From: Ruegeria sp. THAF57
GTDB lineage: Bacteria > Pseudomonadota > Alphaproteobacteria > Rhodobacterales > Rhodobacteraceae
NCBI RefSeq assembly: GCF_903914075.1
Contig: NZ_CAIWNQ010000004.1
Coordinates: 62,001-126,000 of the forward strand
Direction of reading: 5' to 3'
DNA: 64,000 nt
Part shown: one piece after another, positions 19,601 to 27,321 of the stretch
Layout of the letters: each line of letters opens with the position of its first letter
Numbering within the stretch: the stretch's first letter is position 1
Position numbers and translations under genes: made by a program
The notes under the pieces: generated by a model
The model's input: only the letters and a program-made list of their open reading frames with translations
Databases searched by the model: none
What the model was told of the DNA's origin: nothing

Positions 19601-20063
19601 GGCCCCGCAGATCAATCTGGGTGTGCCGGTTTTGATCCCCGAGGACTACGTGCCCGATCTGGATGTTCGTCTGGGCCTCTATCGTCGCCTGTCATCGCTC
19701 TCGACCAAGGTTGAACTGGAAGGCTTCGCGGCGGAACTGATCGACCGTTTTGGAAAATTGCCGAAAGAGGTGAATACACTAATGCTGGTCGTGCGCATCA
19801 AAGCTATGTGCAAACGCGCGGGTATTGCAAAGCTGGATGGCGGGCCCAAGGGCGCGACGATCCAGTTCCACAATGACAAATTCGCGTCACCTCAGGGATT
19901 GGTCGATTTCATCCAGAACCAGCGCGGGTTGGCCAAGGTCAAAGACAACAAGATCGTCGTGCGGCGTGACTGGAAGAAGGACAGCGACAAAATCAAAGGC
20001 GCCTTCTCTATTGCACAGGACCTGGCCGAAAAGGTTATGGCAGAGAAAAAGGCCAAAACCTAA
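16611..20063 (+). CDS. mfd: Transcription-repair coupling factor Mfd
   Basis: Mfd removes RNA polymerase stalled at lesions and recruits UvrA, starting transcription-coupled repair. The 1150-residue product has the UvrB-homology N-terminal region (with PGWDCLPYDRVSPN near 60-80), the RNA-polymerase-interaction CarD-like domain (DLVVHVDHGIGRYMGMEV, about 480), the SF2 translocase with Walker A GDVGFGKTE (about 625), Walker B DEEQHFGV, the TATPIPRTLQLSLTG motif and a helicase C domain with the QIRGRVGRS motif, and the C-terminal TRCF domain. Length is normal. It starts 21 bp after the small membrane protein. Confidence 0.97.
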   Translation: MTAPNHVTVGGAPEGFDAQLVLNEMTRSGGPVCHVARDDKRMEAMRAALAFFAPGVPVFVFPGWDCLPYDRVSPNADIAAARVATLAALVHQMPERFVLLTTLNAATQRVPARDVLRQSAFTARVNHRVDEQALRAFLVRMGFTQSPTVMEPGDYAVRGGIIDIFPPGESGPVRLDLFGDVLDGARRFDPVSQRTTEKLEVVELAPVSEVILDEAAITRFRQNYRIEFGAAGTDDPLYEAVSAGRKHQGVEHWLPFFHERLETLFDYLPGATISLDDQVTPARLARWDTIADQYETRCLALENRSRMDTVYKPTPPGLLYLDDVSWEQAIGDRRVLQFSPLPQASGPGVIDAGGRIGRNFAPERQQESISLFGALAAHITDKMAKGPVLIASYSEGARERLTGLIEDEGLAEAIPVTDGTRVGKRGLHLAVWALEHGFQTPDLTVIAEQDVLGDRLIRQPKKRRKAENFLTETQSLTPGDLVVHVDHGIGRYMGMEVVTAAGAAHECLLLEYAEQSKLYLPVENIELLSKYGHDEGLLDRLGGGAWQAKKAKLKERIREMADKLIRIAAERALRKAPVMDPPPHAWEEFSARFPYQETDDQLRAISEVMEDMHSGAPMDRLICGDVGFGKTEVAMRAAFVAAMSGVQVAVIAPTTLLARQHAASFKERFRGFPLEVRQLSRFVSAKEAQQTRDGLARGTVDIVIGTHALLAKGIRFNNLGLLIIDEEQHFGVGHKERLKQLRSDIHVLTLTATPIPRTLQLSLTGVRDLSIIGTPPIDRLAIRTYVSEFDAVTIREALLREHYRGGQSFYVVPRISDLPEIEEFLKEQLPELTYMVAHGQMAAGELDDRMNAFYDGKYDVLLATTIVESGLDIPTANTMVVHRADMFGLAQLYQIRGRVGRSKTRAYAYLTTKPRQRLSATAEKRLRVLGSLDTLGAGFTLASQDLDIRGAGNLLGEEQSGQMRDVGYELYQSMLEEAIAKIKAGEMEGLSDSDDQWAPQINLGVPVLIPEDYVPDLDVRLGLYRRLSSLSTKVELEGFAAELIDRFGKLPKEVNTLMLVVRIKAMCKRAGIAKLDGGPKGATIQFHNDKFASPQGLVDFIQNQRGLAKVKDNKIVVRRDWKKDSDKIKGAFSIAQDLAEKVMAEKKAKT

Positions 20064-20081
20064 ATCATATTGCTCAGTCGG

Positions 20082-20105
20082 GCCGGTGACGCCTTAGTCA
20101 CCGGC
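20082..20105. terminator. Convergent hairpin between mfd and the SH3-like gene
   Basis: A perfect 9-bp stem (GCCGGTGAC / GTCACCGGC) with a 6-nt loop that contains the TAA stop codon of the minus-strand gene. It has no T-run on either strand. Its position between convergent genes suggests a bidirectional, possibly U-less, terminator. Confidence 0.45.
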
Positions 20106-20747
20106 GACGAAGGTGCATAATTGCCATTGACCGCCCTCTGACTTGGCGAATGCGGCGCGATACCCGACCATCGGCCATAGAAACATGCTGTGCATGTAGC
20201 CCTGGCCGCCATCGGTCAGCAAAACCTGCTGGTAATCGTCAATCTCGGAATAGTCCCGGACGATGACGACCTCGTGGCTGATCAGATCCAGAATAGGCGC
20301 GCCCCGGTTTGGAGACTGGCGCAAAGTCACGTCCGACGCATTGACGAAATAAGCCATATAAGGGTCTAGCGTGGCGGGCAGGGTGATCTGCCACTGATGC
20401 GGCATCCAGAACTCACCGTCTTCGTCGAAATAGCCGGGCTGTAACAAGGTGTTTTCAAGATCGGACCAATAGGTCTCGCCTCCTTGGTCCGACACGGTGG
20501 TCGGATCGGGGGCCAGAAGCTCTTGGAACTCTTCGGGGCCGCCATTCCCGCCGTGGCTAAGGTAAATGTCAGGACAGGCCGCAGCTATGACCGCGTCAGC
20601 GTCACGCGCTTTGACCTTGGTCAACAACTCGGCCCGAAACGCCAAAAGGCTTGGGTCTTGGTCAGCCTCATCCCCAGGGGGAAAGGTCTGGCGGTCCGCC
20701 AGCGCCGGACCGCATGCAAAGGCTGCAACAAGCAGAAGGGGCTTCAT
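20094..20747 (-). CDS. Exported SH3-like protein, unknown function
   Basis: The 217-residue protein begins with a Sec signal peptide (MKPLLLVAAFACGPALA, cleavage after ALA at 17). The C-terminal half resembles a bacterial SH3 domain: FVNASDVTLRQSPNRGAPILDLISHEVVIVRDY followed by a Gly-rich GQGYMHSMFLWP strand pair, the usual pattern of a cell-wall or periplasmic SH3b module. The N-terminal half is unassigned. Its start overlaps the stop of the upstream TPR gene by 4 nt, so the two are translated together. Confidence 0.7.
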   Translation of the reverse strand: MKPLLLVAAFACGPALADRQTFPPGDEADQDPSLLAFRAELLTKVKARDADAVIAAACPDIYLSHGGNGGPEEFQELLAPDPTTVSDQGGETYWSDLENTLLQPGYFDEDGEFWMPHQWQITLPATLDPYMAYFVNASDVTLRQSPNRGAPILDLISHEVVIVRDYSEIDDYQQVLLTDGGQGYMHSMFLWPMVGYRAAFAKSEGGQWQLCTFVAGD

Positions 20748-22408
20748 TCAGCGGCCCTCATCGCCGCTTGGGCGCAAAAGCAGGATGCGCCGACGGCCCG
20801 GTCAGCGCGGGCAAGTGCCAGATCCAGCCTTTGGCTGATTTGCTTGATCTCGTCGACCTCGCCACGCGCATTCAGGCAATCATGCAACCCCCTAAGGCTC
20901 CAGACATTGTCGGGATGGATCGAGGCGCGGCTGAGCGTACCGCCCAGCCCCAAATCCTCACGATAAATAGCTTCAGCTTCGGCGGTGTGGCCCTGTTCGA
21001 ACAACAGGGCGCCCAATGCGTGACGGGTCGGCTGCATCCAGCCCCACGGCTCATCATAAGGAAGGTTATCGTCCAACTCGACCGAGCGTCGCAGATGGGC
21101 ATAGGCCACATCGTAATTCTGCTTGCGGTACTCGATCTCGCCCCTCAGCATCTCTTGCGCGATCCCCAGCAGGTCAACAACACGGTTGTTGTGCATCAGC
21201 CGGGTGTCGGGGACGCGGGCCTTGGCAGCAAGAAAAAGCTGTTCCTCGGCCTCGGCTTCGGCCACCTGTCCCGTCGCCGCAAAAGCGATGGCGCGGGCAT
21301 AGTAGGTCGTCGCGGTCAGGGTCAGGAATAAGTCGGTGTCTTCTGGTGGTTCAAGCGCCTTGGCTTCTTCCCAGCGGCCAAAACGGATCAGGATGTGAGG
21401 GCCCATGGACATGTAGCTTTCGAAGTAGTCCGCCATTGGCGGGCTTTCGATGCGCAGCATCTCTTCGGGTGTGGTGTCCCACATGCCCTGATTGGCGCGC
21501 AGGGCTGGTTCGATCTGACCCAGGAACAACGCGCCGTAGATGACAAAGTGATAATCGTGCTGACGATAGCCGGTGTACACGTTGAAAGCGCCTTCGCGCT
21601 CGTAATACTTAAGATCTGCCTCGATTGCCTTTTCGTTCCAATGAACGACGTTTTGATAGTGGCCGCACAACACGTCGATATGGGTGGGCATATGCACCAG
21701 ATGGCCCGCATCAGGCACCAATGTGCGCAAAACATCCCCCGCTTTTAACGCTTTCTCGGGGGTTGGCGACATCTCCATCAGGTGCACATAAAGATGGAGA
21801 AGACCGGGATGAGACATGGCTGCTGGATCGTTAGCCATGGCGTCTTCCAGCGCTTTTTGGGCTTCCAGCGTCGCAGCACCCTCGGCTGGTTTCCCCAATT
21901 TCAGGTCCCACATCTGCCAAGGCGTGAGGTTCAGCAGCGATTCAACATAGATAGTGCGCAGGTCCAGATGGTCGGATCGTTCCGCAAATGCCGCGCGCAT
22001 TGCGTCTGCAAAGTCGTAGTCCCATTGGTGCATTTCGTCCGTCGGGTCACTCTGCGGATAACGCGTTGGCAGGGCGCGGATTAGCGCCTGTTCGACTGGG
22101 GTACAGCCATCGACCAAAGCAAGCGCCCGTTGGGTCGCGTCAAATGCCAGGGTCAGCGCCTTATTCTTGCCGCGCTCATCCAACAGATTCCACGGCACGT
22201 TATAGTTCGGACCAGCGGCATAGGCGACGCCCCAATGTGCCATTGCGCAATTCGGATCGGCTTCGACCGCGCGCTGGAAACAGGCGACGGCCTCATCGTG
22301 GTTATAGCCGTAGGTCCAGACCAACCCGCGATCGAACCATAGCTGCGCCTCGGCCGAGGCGGTTGTGACCGTGCAGGTATGTGTTCCCAGATCGTAATAG
22401 TCGCTCAT
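20744..22408 (-). CDS. TPR-repeat protein
   Basis: A 554-residue protein made largely of helical tetratricopeptide-like repeats; the clearest are at about 23-65 (WFDRGLVWTYGYNHDEAVAC...) and 440-520 (AYAHLRRSVELDDNLPYDEP..., EQGHTAEAEAIYREDLG). The centre carries a His-rich stretch (LHLYVHLMEMS and LVHMPTHIDVLCGHYQNVVHWN, about 200-260) that is conserved in a family of bacterial TPR proteins I recognise only by pattern; the spaced histidines suggest metal or heme binding, but this is inference. No signal peptide is visible, although the coupled downstream product is exported. Confidence 0.75.
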   Translation of the reverse strand: MSDYYDLGTHTCTVTTASAEAQLWFDRGLVWTYGYNHDEAVACFQRAVEADPNCAMAHWGVAYAAGPNYNVPWNLLDERGKNKALTLAFDATQRALALVDGCTPVEQALIRALPTRYPQSDPTDEMHQWDYDFADAMRAAFAERSDHLDLRTIYVESLLNLTPWQMWDLKLGKPAEGAATLEAQKALEDAMANDPAAMSHPGLLHLYVHLMEMSPTPEKALKAGDVLRTLVPDAGHLVHMPTHIDVLCGHYQNVVHWNEKAIEADLKYYEREGAFNVYTGYRQHDYHFVIYGALFLGQIEPALRANQGMWDTTPEEMLRIESPPMADYFESYMSMGPHILIRFGRWEEAKALEPPEDTDLFLTLTATTYYARAIAFAATGQVAEAEAEEQLFLAAKARVPDTRLMHNNRVVDLLGIAQEMLRGEIEYRKQNYDVAYAHLRRSVELDDNLPYDEPWGWMQPTRHALGALLFEQGHTAEAEAIYREDLGLGGTLSRASIHPDNVWSLRGLHDCLNARGEVDEIKQISQRLDLALARADRAVGASCFCAQAAMRAAE

Positions 22409-22465
22409 TGAAAATCTCCACTCGGGTTGAGCGGAGGTTAACCTGATTCACCGGGGGTGCACAGA

Positions 22466-23674
22466 TCAGGCTGGCAATCTGTTTTCGATCCGACCCATGT
22501 GCAGCATAAGGCCAAAACCCAGTGTGCTCATCGTCAGTATCCCGGCTGCCAGAGGCGCGATTGAGCCGTCGAACAGCAGGCCAATGGGTGCAGCGATCGC
22601 CGCGGCAAGAACCGTTGAGATTGCGCCAATGACCGAGGCCGCCATGCCTGCGATATGGCCCATAGGTTCCATCGCTATGGCGTTCAGGTTGCCCATGGTC
22701 ATGCCCGCCATAAAGAACACGGCGGTTTGCCAGCTTACGAATACTGCGAATGACAGGGTCGGTGACAGGTCTATGCTGTTCAGGACGATGACCGAGGTCG
22801 TGAAAACGATCTGCGCACCCAGAACCCAGGTCACGATCCGGCGCATTCCCAGACGGATGACAAGGGCTGCGTTCAGCAGGCTGGCAGAGCCGGACATAAG
22901 CGCCACGAAACCGAACCAGAAGGGAAAGCTTTCGGCGCTGTCGTGGATGATGTCATAGATCGGCTGCACCATGGTCAGCATAGTGAACAGCATCCCAAGG
23001 CACAGGGTCTGCACCATAATTGAAACCCGCACGGTTGGATGTGCAAACATCTGGCGCGCTGCGTCCAGCATCAGCGGCAGACGCAAAGGGCGTCGGTTTT
23101 CAGCAGCCAAAGATTCCGGCAGGCGCAGCCCCATCCAGACGATTGTGATCAGCGAAAACAGCACGAAAGACGCGAAAATTCCGCGCCATCCGGTCAGTGC
23201 GATTATTCCGGCGCCCATCATTGGCGCGATGGCCGGAACCAGCGTAAAGATCATCATCGCGATCGAGACAATACGGGCCATTTCGCGGCCGGAATACAGA
23301 TCCCGGATAATTGCCATCGCAACAACGCGCGGGGCGGAACAGCCGATACCCTGAAAAATCCGCGCGATCAGCAGCATCTCAAGCGAGGAACTGGACCATG
23401 CCACCGCCGCCGAGAGAATATACAGTGCAGAGCCGACGTAGATGACTGGTTTACGCCCGAATGCATCAGACAGCGGACCGGTAAAGAATGTCCCGATCCC
23501 CATCCCCAGAACGAATGAGGTCAGGATCAACTGCGCTTGGTTGATGTCATCCGGGCTGAGCTGCGCGCCGATTTCGGGCAGGGCGGGCAGCATGGAATCG
23601 ATCGAGAACGCGATTGTTGCGAACATCATCGCGACAAGTGCGACGAACTCTCCTCGTGACATACGACCGGCCAT
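22466..23674 (-). CDS. Bcr/CflA-family multidrug efflux MFS transporter
   Basis: A drug:proton antiporter of the inner membrane. The 402-residue product shows 12 hydrophobic segments and the MFS motif A between helices 2 and 3 (TGPLSDAFGRKPVIYVG, about 60-75); the opening helix FVALVAMMFATIAFSIDSMLPALPEI is characteristic of the Bcr/CflA group. The frame extends to 23704, but the ATG at 23674 has AGGAGGG upstream. It stands alone, 57 bp after the TPR gene start and 76 bp before the FrnE gene end. Confidence 0.85.
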   Translation of the reverse strand: MAGRMSRGEFVALVAMMFATIAFSIDSMLPALPEIGAQLSPDDINQAQLILTSFVLGMGIGTFFTGPLSDAFGRKPVIYVGSALYILSAAVAWSSSSLEMLLIARIFQGIGCSAPRVVAMAIIRDLYSGREMARIVSIAMMIFTLVPAIAPMMGAGIIALTGWRGIFASFVLFSLITIVWMGLRLPESLAAENRRPLRLPLMLDAARQMFAHPTVRVSIMVQTLCLGMLFTMLTMVQPIYDIIHDSAESFPFWFGFVALMSGSASLLNAALVIRLGMRRIVTWVLGAQIVFTTSVIVLNSIDLSPTLSFAVFVSWQTAVFFMAGMTMGNLNAIAMEPMGHIAGMAASVIGAISTVLAAAIAAPIGLLFDGSIAPLAAGILTMSTLGFGLMLHMGRIENRLPA

Positions 23675-23750
23675 TGTGCCCTCCTGACCTGATCGCGCTA
23701 TCACGGTAGGTCAGGTGGCACCAGAGACTAAATGTGCACATAGTGCTGTG

Positions 23751-24410
23751 CTAATTTGCAGGGGAAGCCTCAAGCTGAGACATGATTTCACCGATCACGC
23801 GCTCCCACATTTCAGGAGGTTGGGCGCCGGGAACTGCGTGCTGGTTGGCGACGATAAATGTCGGGACCGAGTTCACTCCCATCTGGCGCGAATGCGTGTC
23901 GCGGTCGCTTATGTCCTGACGATCAGCATCTGATTTCAGCAGTTTCAAAACGATCGCAGCGTCCATACCGATACCGTCGGCGATGTCCGCCAGAACCTCG
24001 TGGTCTCCGATGTCGCGTGTCTGAACGAAATAGGCATCGAACAGGGCGTCGACCGCCGCGTTTTGTTTCCCTTCGATCCCGGCCCAGTGGATCAGGCGGT
24101 GGGCGTCCAGCGTGTTGGGAGTGCGCTTCATCCCTTCAAAGTCGATTTTCAGGCCAGCGTTTTCTGCGTGCTGAACAACCGGGGCGTAGGCACGGACAGC
24201 ACCTTCTTTGCCGCCAAACTTGCGCTCCAGATATTCGCGGCGGCCCATGCCTTCTTCAGGCATGTCGGGGTTCAGTTGGAAAGGATGCCATTCGATGACA
24301 AATGGGTGATCCGGGACCGCGGCCAGCGCCTTGTCCAGATGGGTCTTGCCGATATAGCACCACGGGCAGATCGGGTCGGACATGATGTCAAGCTTGACGG
24401 TCTGAGTCAT
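23751..24410 (-). CDS. FrnE/DsbA-family thioredoxin-fold oxidoreductase
   Basis: The 219-residue cytosolic protein (no signal peptide) has the FrnE-like DsbA fold: redox motif CPWC at 15-18 preceded by DIMSDPI, the helical insert with RREYLERKFGG, and the cis-Pro loop GVNSVPTFIV near 180. FrnE-type proteins act in disulfide exchange or oxidative defence; related ones are 2-hydroxychromene-2-carboxylate isomerases, but those lack the second Cys. Its ATG overlaps the stop of the upstream acyl-CoA ligase gene (ATGA). Confidence 0.85.
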   Translation of the reverse strand: MTQTVKLDIMSDPICPWCYIGKTHLDKALAAVPDHPFVIEWHPFQLNPDMPEEGMGRREYLERKFGGKEGAVRAYAPVVQHAENAGLKIDFEGMKRTPNTLDAHRLIHWAGIEGKQNAAVDALFDAYFVQTRDIGDHEVLADIADGIGMDAAIVLKLLKSDADRQDISDRDTHSRQMGVNSVPTFIVANQHAVPGAQPPEMWERVIGEIMSQLEASPAN

Positions 24411-25924
24411 TCGGTGGTCGCCTTGAAATAGGCCGGAAGCGCCCGGCGCAGGAGTTTGCCATTGCCGCCAGTCGGCAGCTCGGGCAGGTGGATAAAGGCG
24501 CGCGGCTGCTTGTAGCGCGCCAGATTTGCTTCCACATAGGTGCGCAGGGCATCTTCGTCCAGCTTTTCCGGGCCTGTATAGAAGGCTGCTATCAGGAATG
24601 TGTCCTGTTTCACCTCGACGGCGGCGGCACCTGCCTGCGTGATGCCGGGGTATTGTGACAGCACGGCCTCAACCTCGACCGGGGACACGCGGTACCCGCC
24701 CGCGTTCATCATATCGTCGTCACGGCCCAGATAGGTTATCTGCCCATCCACAGCCATCGCGCCCTGATCGCCGGTCAGAAACCAATCGCCCTGCATCCGC
24801 GCCTGCGCTTCGTCCGGGGCATTCAGATAGGTTAGCATCAGGCCAGGATCCGAGCGGTGGATGGCGATGGTGCCTTCGGTTCCTTGCGGGACTGGGCCAT
24901 CCGGCCCAAGGATCGCCACGCGGCGACCGGGCTGCGGTTGGCCCAAGGCCTCACCCCGCGCGGGGTGTTCGGGGCTGGATGAGATGAAGGTCGAGCATTC
25001 GGACATGCCATAGGCCTCAAACAGTTCGGTCCCGGTGGCGTGTTTCCATTGTGTATGAAGCGTGGGCGACAGCTTTTCACCTGCGCACAGCCCATGCCTT
25101 AGGTGTGGAAGGGCTAACTTATCAGTCGTTCCGACGACTTTTCGAAAGACGCCCGGAGCGGCCGCGAAAATAGTGGCTTGGTGGTCGCGCAGAAGGGCGG
25201 GAAGGGTGGACAGATCGGTTCCGGGCTCTGGGATCAACGCTGTCGCGCCGATCGTCCAAGGGTCCATCAACCCCGTGCCCAATGTGTAGGTCCAGTTGAA
25301 TGCTCCGGCGTGGCACAGGCGGTCGTCTTCGCGCAGACCATACCATCCATCCACCATCATCTGCCGGGCCCAAATCGCGCGATGCGCATGTGCAACAGCC
25401 CGAGGTTTCCCAGAGGTGCCCGAGGTATAGACGACGTAAGCCATCCTCTCGGGATCGCCCATCTGGAATGTTGCTGGGGGCAAGTCCCGCATGGCAGTCA
25501 GATCGGACAAAGTGATCTGCACAGGGTGGTTGGCGCAGGCCACGTTCAGGTCGCGCAGAACGGCTGCTGGCTTTAGGTCTTGGATGATCTTTGCCATTTC
25601 AGGTTCGGTCAATTGGGACGAGGTCGGTACAGGCACGATCCCCACCGATATCGCACCTAGATAGGCGATGGGGAAGTCGACCGTGTTTCCCAGCCTCATC
25701 AACGCGATGTCTCCGGGGTTTAGGCCGGACTGCAGCAAGCCAGTTCCGGTGCCAAGGATGGCGCGTTTCAACTGTGTGTATGACCAGTGTTGCGCCTTGG
25801 TCGACCCGACGACTGACAGGGCGATTTTGCCGGCCAGACGATCGGCCTGACGCAACACATGCGCCGCCAGATTGAACGGGGATGGACAGGCCAAAGCAGG
25901 GCCTTGATCGAAGACAGAAAGCAT
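24407..25924 (-). CDS. AMP-forming acyl-CoA ligase (benzoate/acetyl-CoA synthetase-like)
   Basis: An adenylate-forming enzyme that activates a carboxylic acid to its CoA thioester. The 505 residues contain the P-loop motif YTSGTSGKPRAVAHAH (about 165-180), EAYGMSECS (A5, about 300), TGDQGAM and YLGRDDDMMNAGGYRVSP (hinge, about 400), and a C-terminal lysine in GGNGKLLRR, which is the catalytic Lys position. Sequence texture is closest to benzoate-CoA-ligase-like enzymes; the acid is unknown. It is divergent from an XRE-cupin regulator across 65 bp and coupled to the FrnE-like gene. Confidence 0.82.
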   Translation of the reverse strand: MLSVFDQGPALACPSPFNLAAHVLRQADRLAGKIALSVVGSTKAQHWSYTQLKRAILGTGTGLLQSGLNPGDIALMRLGNTVDFPIAYLGAISVGIVPVPTSSQLTEPEMAKIIQDLKPAAVLRDLNVACANHPVQITLSDLTAMRDLPPATFQMGDPERMAYVVYTSGTSGKPRAVAHAHRAIWARQMMVDGWYGLREDDRLCHAGAFNWTYTLGTGLMDPWTIGATALIPEPGTDLSTLPALLRDHQATIFAAAPGVFRKVVGTTDKLALPHLRHGLCAGEKLSPTLHTQWKHATGTELFEAYGMSECSTFISSSPEHPARGEALGQPQPGRRVAILGPDGPVPQGTEGTIAIHRSDPGLMLTYLNAPDEAQARMQGDWFLTGDQGAMAVDGQITYLGRDDDMMNAGGYRVSPVEVEAVLSQYPGITQAGAAAVEVKQDTFLIAAFYTGPEKLDEDALRTYVEANLARYKQPRAFIHLPELPTGGNGKLLRRALPAYFKATTE

Positions 25925-25989
25925 AACGACTGGCTAACGCGACGTCTGTTACGTTGCAAGCAGGTCAACCTGGCCCTATAGAATTGCAC

Positions 25990-26613
25990 ATGAGTACGCA
26001 CGAACAGACATCCCTGATCCGATTGGCCCGAGACTCGGGCGAGCCCGCGGAGGTTGAGCCGCTGGACCTTGGCGCCCGCGTGCGCGAGCTGCGCAAGGCG
26101 CGCAAATGGACGTTGGAACAAGCGGCAACTCAGGCGGGGTTGGCGCGTTCGACACTCAGCAAAATCGAAAATGGTCAGATGTCTCCGACTTATGATGCGC
26201 TGAAAAAGCTGGCGACCGGGCTTGAGATTTCAGTGCCCCAGCTATTCACCCCGCCACAGCGGGAACAGGTGATTGGCCGTATGGCTGTCACGCGGATGGG
26301 AGAGGGCACAGCCCATCCCACGACGACGTACGAGCACGAGTTGCTGGCCGAAACGCTGACGAAAAAGCAGATGCTGCCCTATCGGGCGCGTGTGCGGGCG
26401 CGGTCGATGGACGAGTTCGAGGGCTGGGTTCGCCACGACGGGGAAGAATTTCTTTACGTGCTTACAGGCGTCGTGCGTCTGTACACCGAGTTTTATGAAC
26501 CTGTGGAAATGCGCCGCGGCGACAGCGCCTATTACGACGGCAGCATGGGGCACAACGTGGTGTCTGTCAGCGACGAAGACGCGACGATCCTTTGGGTGAC
26601 GTCACTTAGTTAA
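25990..26613 (+). CDS. XRE-family transcriptional regulator with cupin domain
   Basis: The 207-residue protein has an N-terminal helix-turn-helix (VRELRKARKWTLEQAATQAGLARSTLSKIENGQMSPTYDALKKLA, about 25-70) and a C-terminal cupin (WVRHDGEEFLYVLTGVVRLY...RRGDSAYYDGSMGHNVVSV), a ligand-sensing architecture also seen in PuuR and SutR. The ATG at 25990 is chosen over a TTG at 25954; neither has a clear ribosome-binding site, so the mRNA may be leaderless or nearly so. Being divergent from the acyl-CoA ligase, it most likely controls that operon and itself. The last 12 nt overlap the 3' end of the convergent CsbD-like gene. Confidence 0.85.
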   Translation: MSTHEQTSLIRLARDSGEPAEVEPLDLGARVRELRKARKWTLEQAATQAGLARSTLSKIENGQMSPTYDALKKLATGLEISVPQLFTPPQREQVIGRMAVTRMGEGTAHPTTTYEHELLAETLTKKQMLPYRARVRARSMDEFEGWVRHDGEEFLYVLTGVVRLYTEFYEPVEMRRGDSAYYDGSMGHNVVSVSDEDATILWVTSLS

Positions 26614-26838
26614 CGACCGGCTGAATTCTCGGTTCAGGCCTTCCGTGAACAGAAAGTCCTCAAGCTCTTCGTGGGCTTCGTTCACTGTCAGGTGGTGACG
26701 TTCTGCAAGGTAAGCCTCAAATCCTTTGCGATCCTTGCTGAACAGCGGCTTGTCCTTGTCGCGCAGGTTTGGAAAGCGCCGTTTGGCGCGCGAATACATT
26801 GCGTCCCAGTCTTGCGTCAGGTCATTCCAGTTCAACAT
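26602..26838 (-). CDS. CsbD-like small stress protein (tentative)
   Basis: The 78-residue product (LNWNDLTQDWDAMYSRAKRRFPNL...) has the layout of CsbD-family proteins: an N-terminal W..L..W...K segment, a central DRKGFEAYLAERHHLTVNEA and a terminal acidic helix EELEDFLF. CsbD proteins are abundant under general stress in many bacteria, but their function is unknown. The frame runs to 26952, but the upstream part is Cys/Pro-rich and unlike the family, so the ATG at 26838 is chosen. The 3' end overlaps the regulator gene on the other strand. Confidence 0.6.
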   Translation of the reverse strand: MLNWNDLTQDWDAMYSRAKRRFPNLRDKDKPLFSKDRKGFEAYLAERHHLTVNEAHEELEDFLFTEGLNREFSRSLTK

Positions 26839-26954
26839 CTGCAAGCTTTCCGGTTTCCAGGTTTCAAAGCTGCTCGGCCATAAACAGGGTACGAAGGGGC
26901 ATGGATCGTCAGCGCATGACAAAATGTCGCACCCATTTCCGATCTGCTGCAAGG

Positions 26955-27030
26955 ATCAAAATGCCCGTTGCAGGCAATCCGCAACGGGCATACGGACCCA
27001 AGTTTGGAGTGAGTGGGGGCTGGTCCGTGA
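26955..27030 (-). ncRNA. Candidate small RNA with terminal hairpin
   Basis: This part of a 480-bp gap between the CsbD-like gene and the peptide-binding protein gene has two RNA hairpins on the minus strand. One is a 6-bp stem CGGACC / GGTCCG (26993-26998 and 27022-27027) that presents a C-rich loop (CCCCCACTCACTCC). The other is an 11-bp perfect stem ATGCCCGTTGC / GCAACGGGCAT (26961-26971 and 26981-26991) followed by TTTTG on that strand, the form of an intrinsic terminator. The RNA may begin further upstream (up to about 27110); no convincing promoter was found, so it could also be the processed 3' UTR of the peptide-binding gene. The loop resembles an anti-Shine-Dalgarno seed. Confidence 0.5.
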
Positions 27031-27321
27031 AAGGCGCACGCTGCGAGGCTGAGAAAAAGCTATGTTCCGAAATTCAAAGCAATAATCAGGTCGCACAAAG
27101 CGCTATAATGCGGCAAGGCTACAACGCACGGATACATTGCGTAAAGCTTTTTGTGCGAAGTTTCTGGTTATTAACTCAAATTAGTATGCGTACCAATCTG
27201 TAGCAGGCGCCCCAATTTGTGTCGCAAGATGTTGGGGCTATTGGCGCGTGTGCCGTTTTTCGCCGAAAAGCCGAACGCAATTGAATTCCGCCTGAGATCG
27301 GGTCTGGTCCGCGCGTTTGCG
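27031..27321. other. Non-coding gap, no gene seen
   Basis: No ORF with protein-like composition was found. The only structure is a 7-bp inverted repeat GCCCCAA / TTGGGGC (27209-27215 and 27232-27238), 84 bp beyond the stop of the peptide-binding gene. It could end that transcript, although no T-run follows on the minus strand. Confidence 0.5.
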
